Source: Bacteroidales bacterium (GTDB lineage: Bacteria; Bacteroidota; Bacteroidia; Bacteroidales; UBA932). From it: a DNA stretch of 64,000 bases. Position numbers and translations under genes: made by a program. Below the pieces are notes generated by a model. It did not search any database. It worked only from the letters and a program-made list of their open reading frames with translations, and was not told the origin of the DNA. Below are positions 10,562-19,768 of this stretch, piece after piece. Location of the stretch: contig JAFRUH010000021.1 in assembly GCA_017438975.1 (NCBI GenBank), positions 44,517 through 108,516 on the forward strand, given 5' to 3'. How positions within the stretch are numbered: position 1 is the first letter of the stretch; the number at the start of each line of letters is the position of its first letter.

Positions 10562-11650
10562 TTATACTTTCAGGAATACTTTTTTGCGATAGAGGAAAAG
10601 CAGAAAGAGCCAGCAGACCGCGACGTATCCCGCGGCGAGGATGACCTTTCCGACGGGTTCGGGGCAAAGGCCGGCGAGTCCGCCGAGGAAGAACTTGTTG
10701 ACCGAGGAGAAGGGGATGATCCGCTGCGCCATATAGATCGTGATCGAGTTGAGACCGATCACCTCGAAGAAGAAGGTCCATTTCTTCCATCCCTTTACGT
10801 CGATGATCCAGTAGAAGAGGGCGAACATCGCGACGCTGTAAGCTCCGACAACGAGGACGAAGGTGCTGGTCCAGAGTTTCTTGTTGATCGGGAACCAGAG
10901 GCTCCAGACGAGGCCGACGGCTAGGAGGACGGCTGCGGCGAGCAGCATCTTCCCGGTCTTGTTCCGCTGGGAGGAGCGGACGAATTCCCCGGTGAACTGG
11001 CCGAGCATCGCCGTCACGATCGCCGGCAGGGTCGACAGCAGTCCTTCCGGATCGAATTTTCCCTTGGAAAGGAGATGATCCGGCATGATAAGCCGGTCGA
11101 TGTATCCGACGATGTTTCCTTCATAGGTCAGGGGGCCGGCTCCGGCGGCGTCCGGGGCGGGAATCAGCAGCAGGAGCTGGTAGCCGACAAGGATGACGGC
11201 CGCGATGACGGCGCGCGTCTTCCACCGGAAAGCGAGGAAAAGCCAGGCCGCGAACATCCACGCGAGACCGATCCGGGCGAGGACGCTCGGGAAGCGCAGC
11301 GTGGCGAGTTTCAGGTCGAAAAACTTGTTGTAGACAAGTCCGAGCGCGACGAGGACCAGTCCGCGGCGGAGGGCCTGCAGGAAGAGCTGTCCTTTTGTTG
11401 CCCCGCCCAGCTGCCGTTTTTCGGCTGAGAAGGGGAAGGTCATTCCGGAAATGAACAGGAACAGCGGGAAGATGGTGTCGTGATGCCGGAGGCCGTCCCA
11501 GTCCACATGGCTCATCTGGCGGGCGAGCCAGCAGGAATCCCCGTCGGGGAAGAGTTGGCAGATCGCGACCAGGAGACCGGCGAAGCCCATGATAAACAGC
11601 ATGTCGAAGCCCCGCAGGGCGTCGATGGAGAGCAATCGTTTCTTGTCCAT
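10562..11650 (-). CDS. DUF5009/NagX-like membrane acyltransferase (HGSNAT-related)
   Basis: A 362-residue polytopic membrane protein with about ten hydrophobic segments. The start RLLSIDALRGFDMLFI and the later HHDTIFPLFLFISGM are characteristic of the NagX/DUF5009 family related to heparan-alpha-glucosaminide N-acetyltransferase, which moves acetyl groups from acetyl-CoA across the membrane onto amino sugars. The His in HHDTIFPLF lies where the family's acetyl-accepting His is expected. The function in Bacteroidetes is inferred only. It is transcribed ahead of the deacetylase and is separated from susD by a terminator. Confidence 0.8.
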   Translation of the reverse strand: MDKKRLLSIDALRGFDMLFIMGFAGLLVAICQLFPDGDSCWLARQMSHVDWDGLRHHDTIFPLFLFISGMTFPFSAEKRQLGGATKGQLFLQALRRGLVLVALGLVYNKFFDLKLATLRFPSVLARIGLAWMFAAWLFLAFRWKTRAVIAAVILVGYQLLLLIPAPDAAGAGPLTYEGNIVGYIDRLIMPDHLLSKGKFDPEGLLSTLPAIVTAMLGQFTGEFVRSSQRNKTGKMLLAAAVLLAVGLVWSLWFPINKKLWTSTFVLVVGAYSVAMFALFYWIIDVKGWKKWTFFFEVIGLNSITIYMAQRIIPFSSVNKFFLGGLAGLCPEPVGKVILAAGYVAVCWLFLLFLYRKKVFLKV

Positions 11651-11720
11651 ACGCTTTGGGTTAGTAGTCCTACGAAGATACTCTATTCCAAGCGGAAATC
11701 AAAGGTCTTTCTCCGCAGAT

Positions 11721-11756
11721 AAAAAGAAACCGGCCCGAAAGAGCCGGTTTCCTTTT
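11721..11756 (-). terminator. bidirectional-looking Rho-independent terminator after susD
   Basis: A perfect 9-bp stem (GAAACCGGC at 11726-11734, GCCGGTTTC at 11743-11751) with an 8-nt loop. On the minus strand it is followed by TTTTT. It sits 20 nt beyond the susD stop and should end the susCD transcript. A T-rich stretch also follows on the plus strand, but no plus-strand gene needs it. Confidence 0.8.
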
Positions 11757-11776
11757 GATTTTTTACGAACTGTCTC

Positions 11777-13258
11777 TTAGTCTTGATAGCCAGGATTCTG
11801 AGGACCCAGGCCGAGAATGATCTGGGCGTGCGGAATCGGGAGCAGATAGTGCGTGTCGGAATACATGGTGACATTGAGGCCGTGCATGATTTCCTTGATC
11901 TCGCTCTTGCTGTAACCCCGTTTCATGTCGCTCCAAGCCTTGCCTTCATAAGCGAACTCGCGGTTACGCTCGTGGTAGATGGCGTCGCGGAGAGCGGTAC
12001 CGCTGGCCGTGCTGTTGGCGAGGCCGGCACGTTTGCGGACCATATTGAGCCAGGTCAGGGCTTCAGAAGCCTTGCCGGCATGGTAGTTCGCTTCGGCGAG
12101 CATCAAGGCGACGTCGGCATAGCGGAATACGATGAAGTTGCAACCATAGTATCCGCTTGCGTTCATATCCGCGTACTTGACCGTGTAATAGAACGGGATC
12201 TTGTTCCGCAGACCGTGTCCGATCAGTTTCTGGAAACGGAGGTCACCCGGCTCGTCATAGAGTGCTTCGCAGTAGTTTTCTCTCATGAAGAAGCTGCCTG
12301 CGCTCTTCTTGGGGTTCACTTCCTTGGCCGGATCGTCGATATCCGTAGGACGGAACTGCGTGTTGAAGGAAGAGTTTGCCGTGGTGGATCCAGAGATGTA
12401 GACCATCTGGAAAATATTCTCCGGGGCCGAATCCTGATTCTCCAGATCAAAGGCATCTTCTACCGGAAGAGTCGTGAAATCGGAGAAGGGCTTCATGTTC
12501 CATGCCGCCTGCAACTGGGTAATGGCATTGCCGGAGAGGCTGGCTTTCTGTGCGCTGAAATCGGGATCGGTGGCCATCTGGAGGAGAGCCTTGCCCCAAA
12601 GGGTATAGGCAGCAGCCTTGGAGGCACGTCCGCAATTCGCCTTGTTCTGGAGGTTGGGAAGCGGACTTTCAGCCGCGGCCTTGCAGTCGTCGAAGATGGC
12701 CTGATAGACCTTCTCCTTGTCAGTCCTGACGTTGGCGGCCTTGATGGCATCGAGATTCTCAAGAGTCTCGAGTACGAGCGGAACGGAGCCGAAATGGCAG
12801 ACGAGACGATAGTAGCAGAAAGCACGGAGGAACCGCATTTCGGCCTCATAAATCGCTTTGGTGCTGGCATTGGCGTAAGTAACATCATCCAGATGCTTGA
12901 GAACGATGTTCGCACGCTTGATGCAGACATAGTATGCATTCCAGGCGGAAGCGACGAACTGATTGGTGGAGACGACAGACGCATTGTCGAAAGATGCGTT
13001 TTCGCCGGCATTTACACCCGTATCAGGATAGAAGAGCATATTAGCCTTGCACTCTTCAAGATACCACTGGCTGGTGCCGCAGATGTATCCATTCTTGAGT
13101 TGGGCGTAAGCTCCGTAGACCGATTGCTCGATATCGGATTCCGTCTGGTAGAAATTACCAACGGTAACGGCATCGGGATCGCTCAGGTCCAGGAACTTAT
13201 TGCAGGAGACGGAGGTCGCTGCGACCAGAAGGGCTGCAATAATGTATTTGAGTTTCAT
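11777..13258 (-). CDS. SusD/RagB family nutrient-binding outer-membrane lipoprotein
   Basis: Surface lipoprotein that caps a SusC-type transporter and binds its glycan or peptide ligand. I use the ATG at 13258, giving 493 residues that begin with a lipoprotein signal (lipobox SVSC, then NKFLDLSDPDA). An earlier ATG at 13270 is less likely. The body matches RagB/SusD (TPR-like helices; FLRAFCYYRLVCHFG segment) and ends with the usual LLPIPHAQI segment. It is 13 nt downstream of susC. No adjacent glycoside hydrolase or peptidase is present, so the ligand cannot be read from context. Confidence 0.93.
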   Translation of the reverse strand: MKLKYIIAALLVAATSVSCNKFLDLSDPDAVTVGNFYQTESDIEQSVYGAYAQLKNGYICGTSQWYLEECKANMLFYPDTGVNAGENASFDNASVVSTNQFVASAWNAYYVCIKRANIVLKHLDDVTYANASTKAIYEAEMRFLRAFCYYRLVCHFGSVPLVLETLENLDAIKAANVRTDKEKVYQAIFDDCKAAAESPLPNLQNKANCGRASKAAAYTLWGKALLQMATDPDFSAQKASLSGNAITQLQAAWNMKPFSDFTTLPVEDAFDLENQDSAPENIFQMVYISGSTTANSSFNTQFRPTDIDDPAKEVNPKKSAGSFFMRENYCEALYDEPGDLRFQKLIGHGLRNKIPFYYTVKYADMNASGYYGCNFIVFRYADVALMLAEANYHAGKASEALTWLNMVRKRAGLANSTASGTALRDAIYHERNREFAYEGKAWSDMKRGYSKSEIKEIMHGLNVTMYSDTHYLLPIPHAQIILGLGPQNPGYQD

Positions 13259-13271
13259 AATGATCGTCATA

Positions 13272-16200
13272 TTAGAATGTTAACTTAGCACCGACGGTGA
13301 TGATCCGGGCAATCGGGTAGGATCCCCAGTCGAAACCGGGCATCATGTTGGTATTAGACTTCGTTTCGGTACTGGTCTTACCGAAGGAGTTGTTGATCTG
13401 GTCGACTTCCGGGTTGAATCCGCGGTAGTTGGTCAGGGTGAAGAGGTTGTCACCGTTGACGTAAACGCGGAGACCGGAGATGCGCATCTTCTCGCAGACA
13501 GTCCTCGGGAAGTTGTAACCGATGTTGGCGGTCGACAGACGGAGATAGTCTGCAGTGTCGAGGTAACGGTCGGAAACTTTCAGACCGGTATTCTTGTTAC
13601 CGTGGCGGAATGCTCTAGGAACAGTTCCGGTTCCCGGTTCAGCATCGCTCTTCCAGCGGTCGCGCATGACGCCGTATCCGCCGCCGGAACCCTCGAAGTT
13701 GTAAGCGTAGTAGTCGTTGAAGTTGACAAGCTTGGCACCCATGGAGTAGGTGAATCCGAGACCGATGTCGAAGCCTTTCCAGGAAAGACGGGTATTGAAA
13801 CCGCCCGTGAAGTCAGGGTAAGCATCGCCAAGGATTTCGCGGTCGGCGGAGGAGATGAAGTTATCCCCGTTCACATCGTTATAAATAACGTTACCCGGCG
13901 AGAGGTATTCCATCGAGTAGTCCGGAACGGCGGGTCCCTTGAGGGTATAGCCGGCCGGGAAGGAATTGTTGTTGGCGATGTAAACCTCGCGGTCTTTCAG
14001 GACGTTCTGGTAGTCGGCGGTGCTCATGATACCGAGGGTCCGGTAGGCAAGGAAGGAACCGATCGGATAGCCGACCTTGGTGATATGGGTCTGGGAAGAA
14101 CGCATGGTCGAATTGAGGATCTCGTCCATACCTTCAGAGAGGAAGAGAACCTTATTCCGGTTGAGCGAGAAGTTCGTTCCGATCGTCCAGGTAACGGGAC
14201 CCTGCAGGATACGGGCGTCGAGCTGGATGTCGAAACCACGGTTCCGGATCTTGGAGTCGTTGAGGTTGGTCTTCGTAGACGTGGAACCCGAGATGGACGG
14301 GATATTCAGGTCATAGAGGACATCGGTAGAGATGGAATTGTAGTAGTTGGCGATGAGGTTGACGCGTCCGTTCCAGAAACCGAGGTCGAGACCGATGTTG
14401 GTCTGCTTGGTGGTCTCCCAGCTCAGACCGGCATCCACGAAGGAAGATTCGTAAGCGGTGGCTTCGATGGAAGAGCCGATGACTGCGGTCCCGGTGGCGA
14501 TGGTCGCGATGGAGGCGTAGTTACCGATGTTGTTGTTACCGCTCATACCCCAGCTGGCGCGAAGACGTGCGCTCACGATTCCGTCGACGGCTTCCTTGAG
14601 GAACGGCTCGTTGGTGATCGTCCAACCGGCGGAAACGGACGGGAAGTAACCCCATTTGCTGTCTCTACCGAACCGGGAGGAACCATCTGCACGGAAGCTT
14701 CCGGTGACGGTGTAGCGGTCGGCGTAAGCATAGCTGACACGGCCGAGATAGGAGACGAGGTTGTATTCGTAGCGGCCGACATTGTATTCCTGGACCTGGT
14801 TGCCGTCCACGGTAGCGACGATGTCCTGGATCCGGTTATCCGTGAAGGAGATGGCCTTGATACCGATCTTCTTGTAGGTGTGGTCCTGGACCGTGAAACC
14901 GGCGAGGGCGTCAATGTGGTGGTTTCCGAAAGCCTTCTTGTAGTTGGCGGTGAACTCACCGAGGGAGTCCTGCTCGCCGGTAGCCGTGGAGATGGCGTAA
15001 TGCTGGCTCGTCTCCAGGTTCGGGCTGTAGGCGATCGTGCTGCCGGCACCGATGGAGGTCGGGCGGTACTTCGTCCAGGTCTGGTTGTACCAGAGACGGC
15101 CGAGCTGGGCCTTGAGTTTCAGTCCGGGGATCAACTCATACGTCGCGGCGACAGTCAAGTTGTTGCGGATCTTGGTGCTGTTGATCGCCAGATCCTGGGC
15201 GATGACGACCGGGTTTTCAGCACCGTTGATGGACCAGTTGCCGCTGAAGAACTGCTGCCAGGAGCGGGCGATCATGCCGGGCTGGTTGTAGGACAGCCAG
15301 AGATCGGCGGTGTTGTTCCCATTGACATTGGCGTCAATCCAAGCGCCGCTCGGGGTAACCGTATTGTATGCCGGGAAGTTCGGAATGGAGAGAATGCAAG
15401 CTTGAGTCGCACCGTCATATCCTTCAGAGTTCTCACCACCGCCGTTGGCACGGCCGTAAGTCTTGGCCTCACGGGTTTTGGTGTCGGTCATGGAGTAGTT
15501 GACCTGGAAACCGAGTTTCTTCGAGACCTGTGCATCGAGGTTGATACGGGCATTGACCTGCTTGTGGCCGGAAGGATGGATGATACCGTCCTGGTCGAGA
15601 TAACCGACGGAGGCCATGTACTTGATGTTCTTGGAACCACCCGTGACGCTCACGTTGTGGCGCATCATGCCGGCGGGTTTGAAGTACTCGCTCTGCCAGT
15701 CGGTGTCATACATGAAGGCCGTGCTGGCATAGTCATTCTTGCTGAAGTCCCAGAAGAAAGGATGGAGACCGACCGTACCGAAGTTGGTGGAAACACCGCC
15801 GGCCTTCAGATTGGCGATACGGGTATCGTTGTCGTCTTTCGGGCTGTACGGGACACCTGCTTTCATACAGTAGGCCCAGTAGGAGTTGTTTCTTGCCTCG
15901 ACATAGAGCTCGGCGAATTCCCTTGCGTTGAGGAGGTCGATCTTGTGACCGAGGGTCTGGATACCATAGGAGACATCGTAAGTGACCTTGGCCTTTTCAT
16001 CGTTTCCACCCCGTTTGGTCGTGATGAGGACGACGCCGGAGGCACCGCGGGATCCGTAGATGGCGGCCGAAGCGGCATCCTTCAGGATTTCGACGCTCTC
16101 GATATCGTTCGGGTTGATGTAATCATCGTCCGCGACGGGATATCCATCGACCACGTAGAGAGGCTTGACGCTGGCGGTCAGGGAGTTGACACCACGGACG

Positions 16201-16697
16201 CGGATATCGACACCTGCACCCGGGGAACCATTGGCCTGACGGACCTCGACACCGGCCACGCGGCCTACGAGGGCGGAACCGAGCGTAGCCGTGGACTTCT
16301 GAAGTTCCTCGGACTTGACGGAAGCGATGGAACCGGTAAAGTCGCTCTTACGCATCGGGGCGTAACCGACGACGATGGTTTCATCGATGAGGCTGGTGTC
16401 TTCTTCAAGGACGACGTCGACACGGGTCGATCCCGTCAGAAGAACCTCTTTGGACGCGTAGCCGAGGCAGCTGACCACGAGGGTCTCGCCCTTGGCTGCG
16501 GGAATGGAATAATGACCACCGGCATCAGTGACAACGCCACGGGTGGGAGCACCCTTGACGACTACGCCGGCTCCGATGATGGGTTCGCCGTTCGCTGAAA
16601 CGACGGAACCGCTGATCACGTTATTCTGTGCGGCCAGGGAGAAGCTCACGAGGGCCAGCAGGCAGAAAGACGCAATCGCTTTCATGAATTTGGACAT
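13272..16697 (-). CDS. SusC/RagA family TonB-linked outer-membrane transporter
   Basis: TonB-dependent transporter of 1141 residues. It has a signal peptide (residues 1 to about 22, ending LAAQ), a carboxypeptidase-regulatory-like domain (about 25-110), a plug domain with the SusC signature DAASAAIYGSRGASGVV, and a long C-terminal beta-barrel ending in GAKLTF. It forms the outer-membrane complex with the SusD encoded 13 nt downstream. A promoter with a perfect -7 box lies just upstream. The antisense strand carries a 998-codon open frame, which I regard as a shadow of codon bias. Confidence 0.95.
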   Translation of the reverse strand: MSKFMKAIASFCLLALVSFSLAAQNNVISGSVVSANGEPIIGAGVVVKGAPTRGVVTDAGGHYSIPAAKGETLVVSCLGYASKEVLLTGSTRVDVVLEEDTSLIDETIVVGYAPMRKSDFTGSIASVKSEELQKSTATLGSALVGRVAGVEVRQANGSPGAGVDIRVRGVNSLTASVKPLYVVDGYPVADDDYINPNDIESVEILKDAASAAIYGSRGASGVVLITTKRGGNDEKAKVTYDVSYGIQTLGHKIDLLNAREFAELYVEARNNSYWAYCMKAGVPYSPKDDNDTRIANLKAGGVSTNFGTVGLHPFFWDFSKNDYASTAFMYDTDWQSEYFKPAGMMRHNVSVTGGSKNIKYMASVGYLDQDGIIHPSGHKQVNARINLDAQVSKKLGFQVNYSMTDTKTREAKTYGRANGGGENSEGYDGATQACILSIPNFPAYNTVTPSGAWIDANVNGNNTADLWLSYNQPGMIARSWQQFFSGNWSINGAENPVVIAQDLAINSTKIRNNLTVAATYELIPGLKLKAQLGRLWYNQTWTKYRPTSIGAGSTIAYSPNLETSQHYAISTATGEQDSLGEFTANYKKAFGNHHIDALAGFTVQDHTYKKIGIKAISFTDNRIQDIVATVDGNQVQEYNVGRYEYNLVSYLGRVSYAYADRYTVTGSFRADGSSRFGRDSKWGYFPSVSAGWTITNEPFLKEAVDGIVSARLRASWGMSGNNNIGNYASIATIATGTAVIGSSIEATAYESSFVDAGLSWETTKQTNIGLDLGFWNGRVNLIANYYNSISTDVLYDLNIPSISGSTSTKTNLNDSKIRNRGFDIQLDARILQGPVTWTIGTNFSLNRNKVLFLSEGMDEILNSTMRSSQTHITKVGYPIGSFLAYRTLGIMSTADYQNVLKDREVYIANNNSFPAGYTLKGPAVPDYSMEYLSPGNVIYNDVNGDNFISSADREILGDAYPDFTGGFNTRLSWKGFDIGLGFTYSMGAKLVNFNDYYAYNFEGSGGGYGVMRDRWKSDAEPGTGTVPRAFRHGNKNTGLKVSDRYLDTADYLRLSTANIGYNFPRTVCEKMRISGLRVYVNGDNLFTLTNYRGFNPEVDQINNSFGKTSTETKSNTNMMPGFDWGSYPIARIITVGAKLTF

Positions 16698-16752
16698 AGA
16701 AAGATTTAATTGGTTAGTTAAGTAATTGTAGTCTAATACTTATTTTAATGTG

Positions 16753-16779
16753 CAAAGATACAATTTTATCTAATAAAAT
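16753..16779 (-). promoter_or_regulatory. susC promoter with inverted repeat between -33 and -7
   Basis: On the minus strand TATCTTTG (16753-16760) is an exact Bacteroidetes -7 box (TAnnTTTG), placed to give a leader of roughly 50 nt to the susC start. The -33 element is weak (TTTA at a spacing of 18). Directly upstream of the -7 box is an AT-rich inverted repeat, ATTTTAT-CTA-ATAAAAT (16763-16779), which could be an operator. The operator role is inference. Confidence 0.6.
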
Positions 16780-16802
16780 AAAGGTGTTTTAAATATTTTT
16801 TA

Positions 16803-18197
16803 TTATTCCGTCTCCTTCCGTCGCCCTTTTTTCCAAATCAGGATGGGCAAAAGGAAAGAAATGACGGCCGCACCCAGCCAGAACCAGCTCGCGTAGGTGT
16901 AGTCGTGGACGCCTGCGTCCGTGATGTGATTGTCCAGCAGGAGACCCGTCACGACATTCTGGATGCCGGCGGCGGCATAGGATGCGATTCCGGTGATCCC
17001 GATGGCAGCCCCGCTCGCCTGTCGGGGGACGAGGTCGATCGCCATGAGACCGGGAAGGAAACTGATCAGGACCCCGATAGCGATTCCGAAGAGAACCATG
17101 GACAGGATGTTCAGCCAGCGGTCCGTCCCTCCGAAAAGGAAAAGGGCGAGTGCGATTGTTTCCAGGATGCCTGCCAGGAAGGCGGTATACTTCCGGTCTC
17201 CCTGGAAGGCGGTGTCGGTCAGCCATCCGGAGACGACCGTTCCGATGACCCCGAAAATGGGGTTGATCGAGACGATGGCCGCGGCTCCGGCGAGGTCGTA
17301 TCCCTTGGCTTCCTGGAGGAAGATCGTGCCCCATTCGTTGATGGCGTAGCGGCTCATGTACATAAAGGCGCTGGCGGCGGCAAGGATCCAGATCCCTGGA
17401 TTCCGGATGACGGTTTTCTGCATCCTGGCGGTCAGGGCCCGCTTTTCCTCAGGCGAAAGCGTCTCTTTTTCTTCCGTTTCGCCGGAAAGGACCTCGATGG
17501 GCGGGAGTCCCTTGCTCTCCGGGGTGTCGTGCATCATCATGAGGATCAGGACGATGCCGAGGACGCCGGCGAGGGCGGCGCCGAAAAAGCCCCATTTCCA
17601 TCCGGCCCCGGCCACGAGCATGCCTACGAAGAGGAAGGACAGGGCTTCCCCGATATTGTGCGAGGCGCTGAAGAACCCGTAGAACGTGCCCCGGATCCGG
17701 AGCGGGAACCACCGCGAGAGACCGACGATGGCCGGCGGGCAGCCCATGGACTGGGCCCATCCGTTGATGCCCCAGCAAACGGCGAACGAGGCGAACAGGA
17801 CGGCGTTGGTAATCGTCCCGTTGACCGCCCCGACGCCGAGGAGGCCCATAACGAAATTGGCGGCGGCGGACAGGAGCAGGCCCGTCGCCATGAACCGCTT
17901 GATGTTGGCCCCGTCTCCCAGGAACCCGTTGACGAGCTTCCCGACGGCGTAGGTCCAGTAGAGACAGGCTCCGATGATGCCGAGCTGGGTAGCCGTCAGA
18001 AGCCCTGCGTCGATGAGCGGCTGTTTCATCACGCCCATGGACAGGCGGCACACGTAATAAAGGGCGTATCCGAAGGTCCCGGAAAGGAAGGTCTCCATCC
18101 GCAGCCGCCGGTAGGTCTTCTGCTGTTTTTCCGGCGGGACCTTGACGGCGGACGGAGCGCTGATCTTGAAGAAATTCAGGACGTTGATCTTGTTCAC
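16803..18197 (-). CDS. MFS transporter of the organophosphate:phosphate antiporter type
   Basis: A 464-residue inner-membrane protein with about 12 transmembrane segments. It resembles the OPA family (GlpT/UhpT): TFGYALYYVCRLSMGVMK in TM1, SRWFPLRIRGTFYGFFSASHN around TM4-5, and a central loop before the second half. OPA carriers exchange phosphate for glycerol-3-phosphate or hexose phosphates. It is the last gene of a seven-gene minus-strand operon and overlaps the phosphohexomutase by 4 nt, which suggests uptake of a phosphorylated sugar handled by its neighbours. The exact substrate is unknown. Confidence 0.85.
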   Translation of the reverse strand: MNKINVLNFFKISAPSAVKVPPEKQQKTYRRLRMETFLSGTFGYALYYVCRLSMGVMKQPLIDAGLLTATQLGIIGACLYWTYAVGKLVNGFLGDGANIKRFMATGLLLSAAANFVMGLLGVGAVNGTITNAVLFASFAVCWGINGWAQSMGCPPAIVGLSRWFPLRIRGTFYGFFSASHNIGEALSFLFVGMLVAGAGWKWGFFGAALAGVLGIVLILMMMHDTPESKGLPPIEVLSGETEEKETLSPEEKRALTARMQKTVIRNPGIWILAAASAFMYMSRYAINEWGTIFLQEAKGYDLAGAAAIVSINPIFGVIGTVVSGWLTDTAFQGDRKYTAFLAGILETIALALFLFGGTDRWLNILSMVLFGIAIGVLISFLPGLMAIDLVPRQASGAAIGITGIASYAAAGIQNVVTGLLLDNHITDAGVHDYTYASWFWLGAAVISFLLPILIWKKGRRKETE

Positions 18198-19765
18198 AGG
18201 TTGAATTGTCTTTTGAGCATTTCGGTTTTTTCCGGGGCGTCCGGTCCTTTTACGCTGAAATAGAACCGGATCTTGGGCTCCGTCCCCGACGGGCGGATGG
18301 TGACGACATCGCCTTGGGCGGAGAAGAATTGGAGGACATCGGCGGCAGGAAGGCCGGTCTCTTCCGGTTTCAGATAATCCTTGACCATGACGACCGGAAT
18401 GCCTGCGAGGGCCTTGGGGGGCTCTTTTCGGAAGTTTTCCAGCAGACGCCGGATTTCCGCAGCTCCTTCCGCTCCTTTCCGGACCAGGGAGAAACGGGAT
18501 TCCTGCCGGTATCCGTATTTCTTATAGAGATCCTGCAGCAGGCAGTAGAGGGTTTCCTCCCTGTCGGCGGCCCAGGCGGCGCATTCGGCGAGCAGGGAGC
18601 AGGCGAGCTGGCCGTCCTTGTCCCGGACGAATTCCCCGGCGTTGAATCCGCAGCTCTCCTCACCGCCGCAGACGAATTCCCCTCCTTCTTTGCGGTGCAG
18701 TTCGACCTGTTCGGCGAGATATTTCCATCCTGTCAGCACATTGTGGCATGGGACGCCGAAATCCCTGGCGACGGCCTCGATCAGGTCGGTCGTCACGATG
18801 GTCTTTACAACATAGCATCCCTTGTGCAGGGTCCCGAGTTCCCGCCGGCGGGTCAGGATGTACCAGGTCAGGAGGGCGGCCGTTTCATTGCCGGTGAGCC
18901 GGACGAGGCGCCCTTCACCATCCCGGACGGCGGCTCCCATGCGGTCGGCATCCGGGTCCGTTGCCAGGACGAGGTCCGCCCCTTCCCGCTCGGCCACGGC
19001 GAGAGCCATCTCCCAGGCGGGAGCTTCTTCCGGATTCGGAGAGGAAACGGTCGGGAAGTTCCCGTCCGTGACATCCTGCTCGGGGACATGGTATACATTC
19101 TTGAATCCCAGTCGTTTGAGACATTCGGGGACGAGCCGGACGCCGCAGCCGTGGAGGGGTGTATATACGATTTTCAGGTCAGCGTGCCGCCGGACCGATT
19201 CCGGCGAAAGGGTCAGCGACAGGATGTCCCTGAGGTAACATTCGTCTTCGGCATCGCCCATCATTTCGATCCGGCCGGCCACGGTGCCCGGAGCGGGTTC
19301 GCAGCGGACCTCGGAGCGGCTTTCCATCTTGTTGACCTCGGCCACGATGTCCTTGTCCACCGGGGCGGTGATCTGTCCGCCGTCCGACCAGGAAACCTTG
19401 TACCCGTTGTACTCGGGGGGATTGTGGGAAGCCGTGATCATGATGCCGGCGACCGCCTTTTTCAGCCGGATGGCATAGCTCATTTCCGGCGTCGGGCGGA
19501 GGTCGTCGAAAAGGTACACGTCGATTCCGTTGGCCGAGAGCACCCGGGCGGCGATCCGGGCGAATTCCGCCGAATGGTTGCGGCAGTCGTACGAAATCAC
19601 GACGGAGGCCGGTGCGTCGCCGCAGTGCCGGCGGATATAGTTGGCCAGCCCCTGCGTAGCCATTCCCACGGTTCCGTCGTTCATCCGGTCGGAGCCGGGG
19701 CCCATCACGGCCCTCAGGCCACCGGTCCCGAATTCAAGGTTGAAATCTTTCTCTTTCATGGCCAT
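18194..19765 (-). CDS. phosphoglucomutase/phosphomannomutase family enzyme
   Basis: Alpha-D-phosphohexomutase of 523 residues that interconverts hexose 1- and 6-phosphates. The catalytic phosphoserine loop TASHNPPEYNGYK, the metal loop DPDADRMG, the sugar loop GGEESCGFN and the phosphate-binding RPSGTEPKIRFYF are all present. The protein starts almost directly at the conserved LEFGTGGLR, so it lacks the N-terminal extension of about 45 residues seen in the usual PGM2-type Bacteroides enzymes. The start may be at 19765 or at the second ATG, 19759. It lies between the nucleotidyltransferase and the transporter. Confidence 0.92.
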   Translation of the reverse strand: MAMKEKDFNLEFGTGGLRAVMGPGSDRMNDGTVGMATQGLANYIRRHCGDAPASVVISYDCRNHSAEFARIAARVLSANGIDVYLFDDLRPTPEMSYAIRLKKAVAGIMITASHNPPEYNGYKVSWSDGGQITAPVDKDIVAEVNKMESRSEVRCEPAPGTVAGRIEMMGDAEDECYLRDILSLTLSPESVRRHADLKIVYTPLHGCGVRLVPECLKRLGFKNVYHVPEQDVTDGNFPTVSSPNPEEAPAWEMALAVAEREGADLVLATDPDADRMGAAVRDGEGRLVRLTGNETAALLTWYILTRRRELGTLHKGCYVVKTIVTTDLIEAVARDFGVPCHNVLTGWKYLAEQVELHRKEGGEFVCGGEESCGFNAGEFVRDKDGQLACSLLAECAAWAADREETLYCLLQDLYKKYGYRQESRFSLVRKGAEGAAEIRRLLENFRKEPPKALAGIPVVMVKDYLKPEETGLPAADVLQFFSAQGDVVTIRPSGTEPKIRFYFSVKGPDAPEKTEMLKRQFNL

Positions 19766-19768
19766 TCC

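Noticed and set aside
13602-16598. 998-codon plus-strand open frame.
   Set aside because: Antisense to the clear susC gene; composition (G, V, D, E rich) is a codon-bias artefact.
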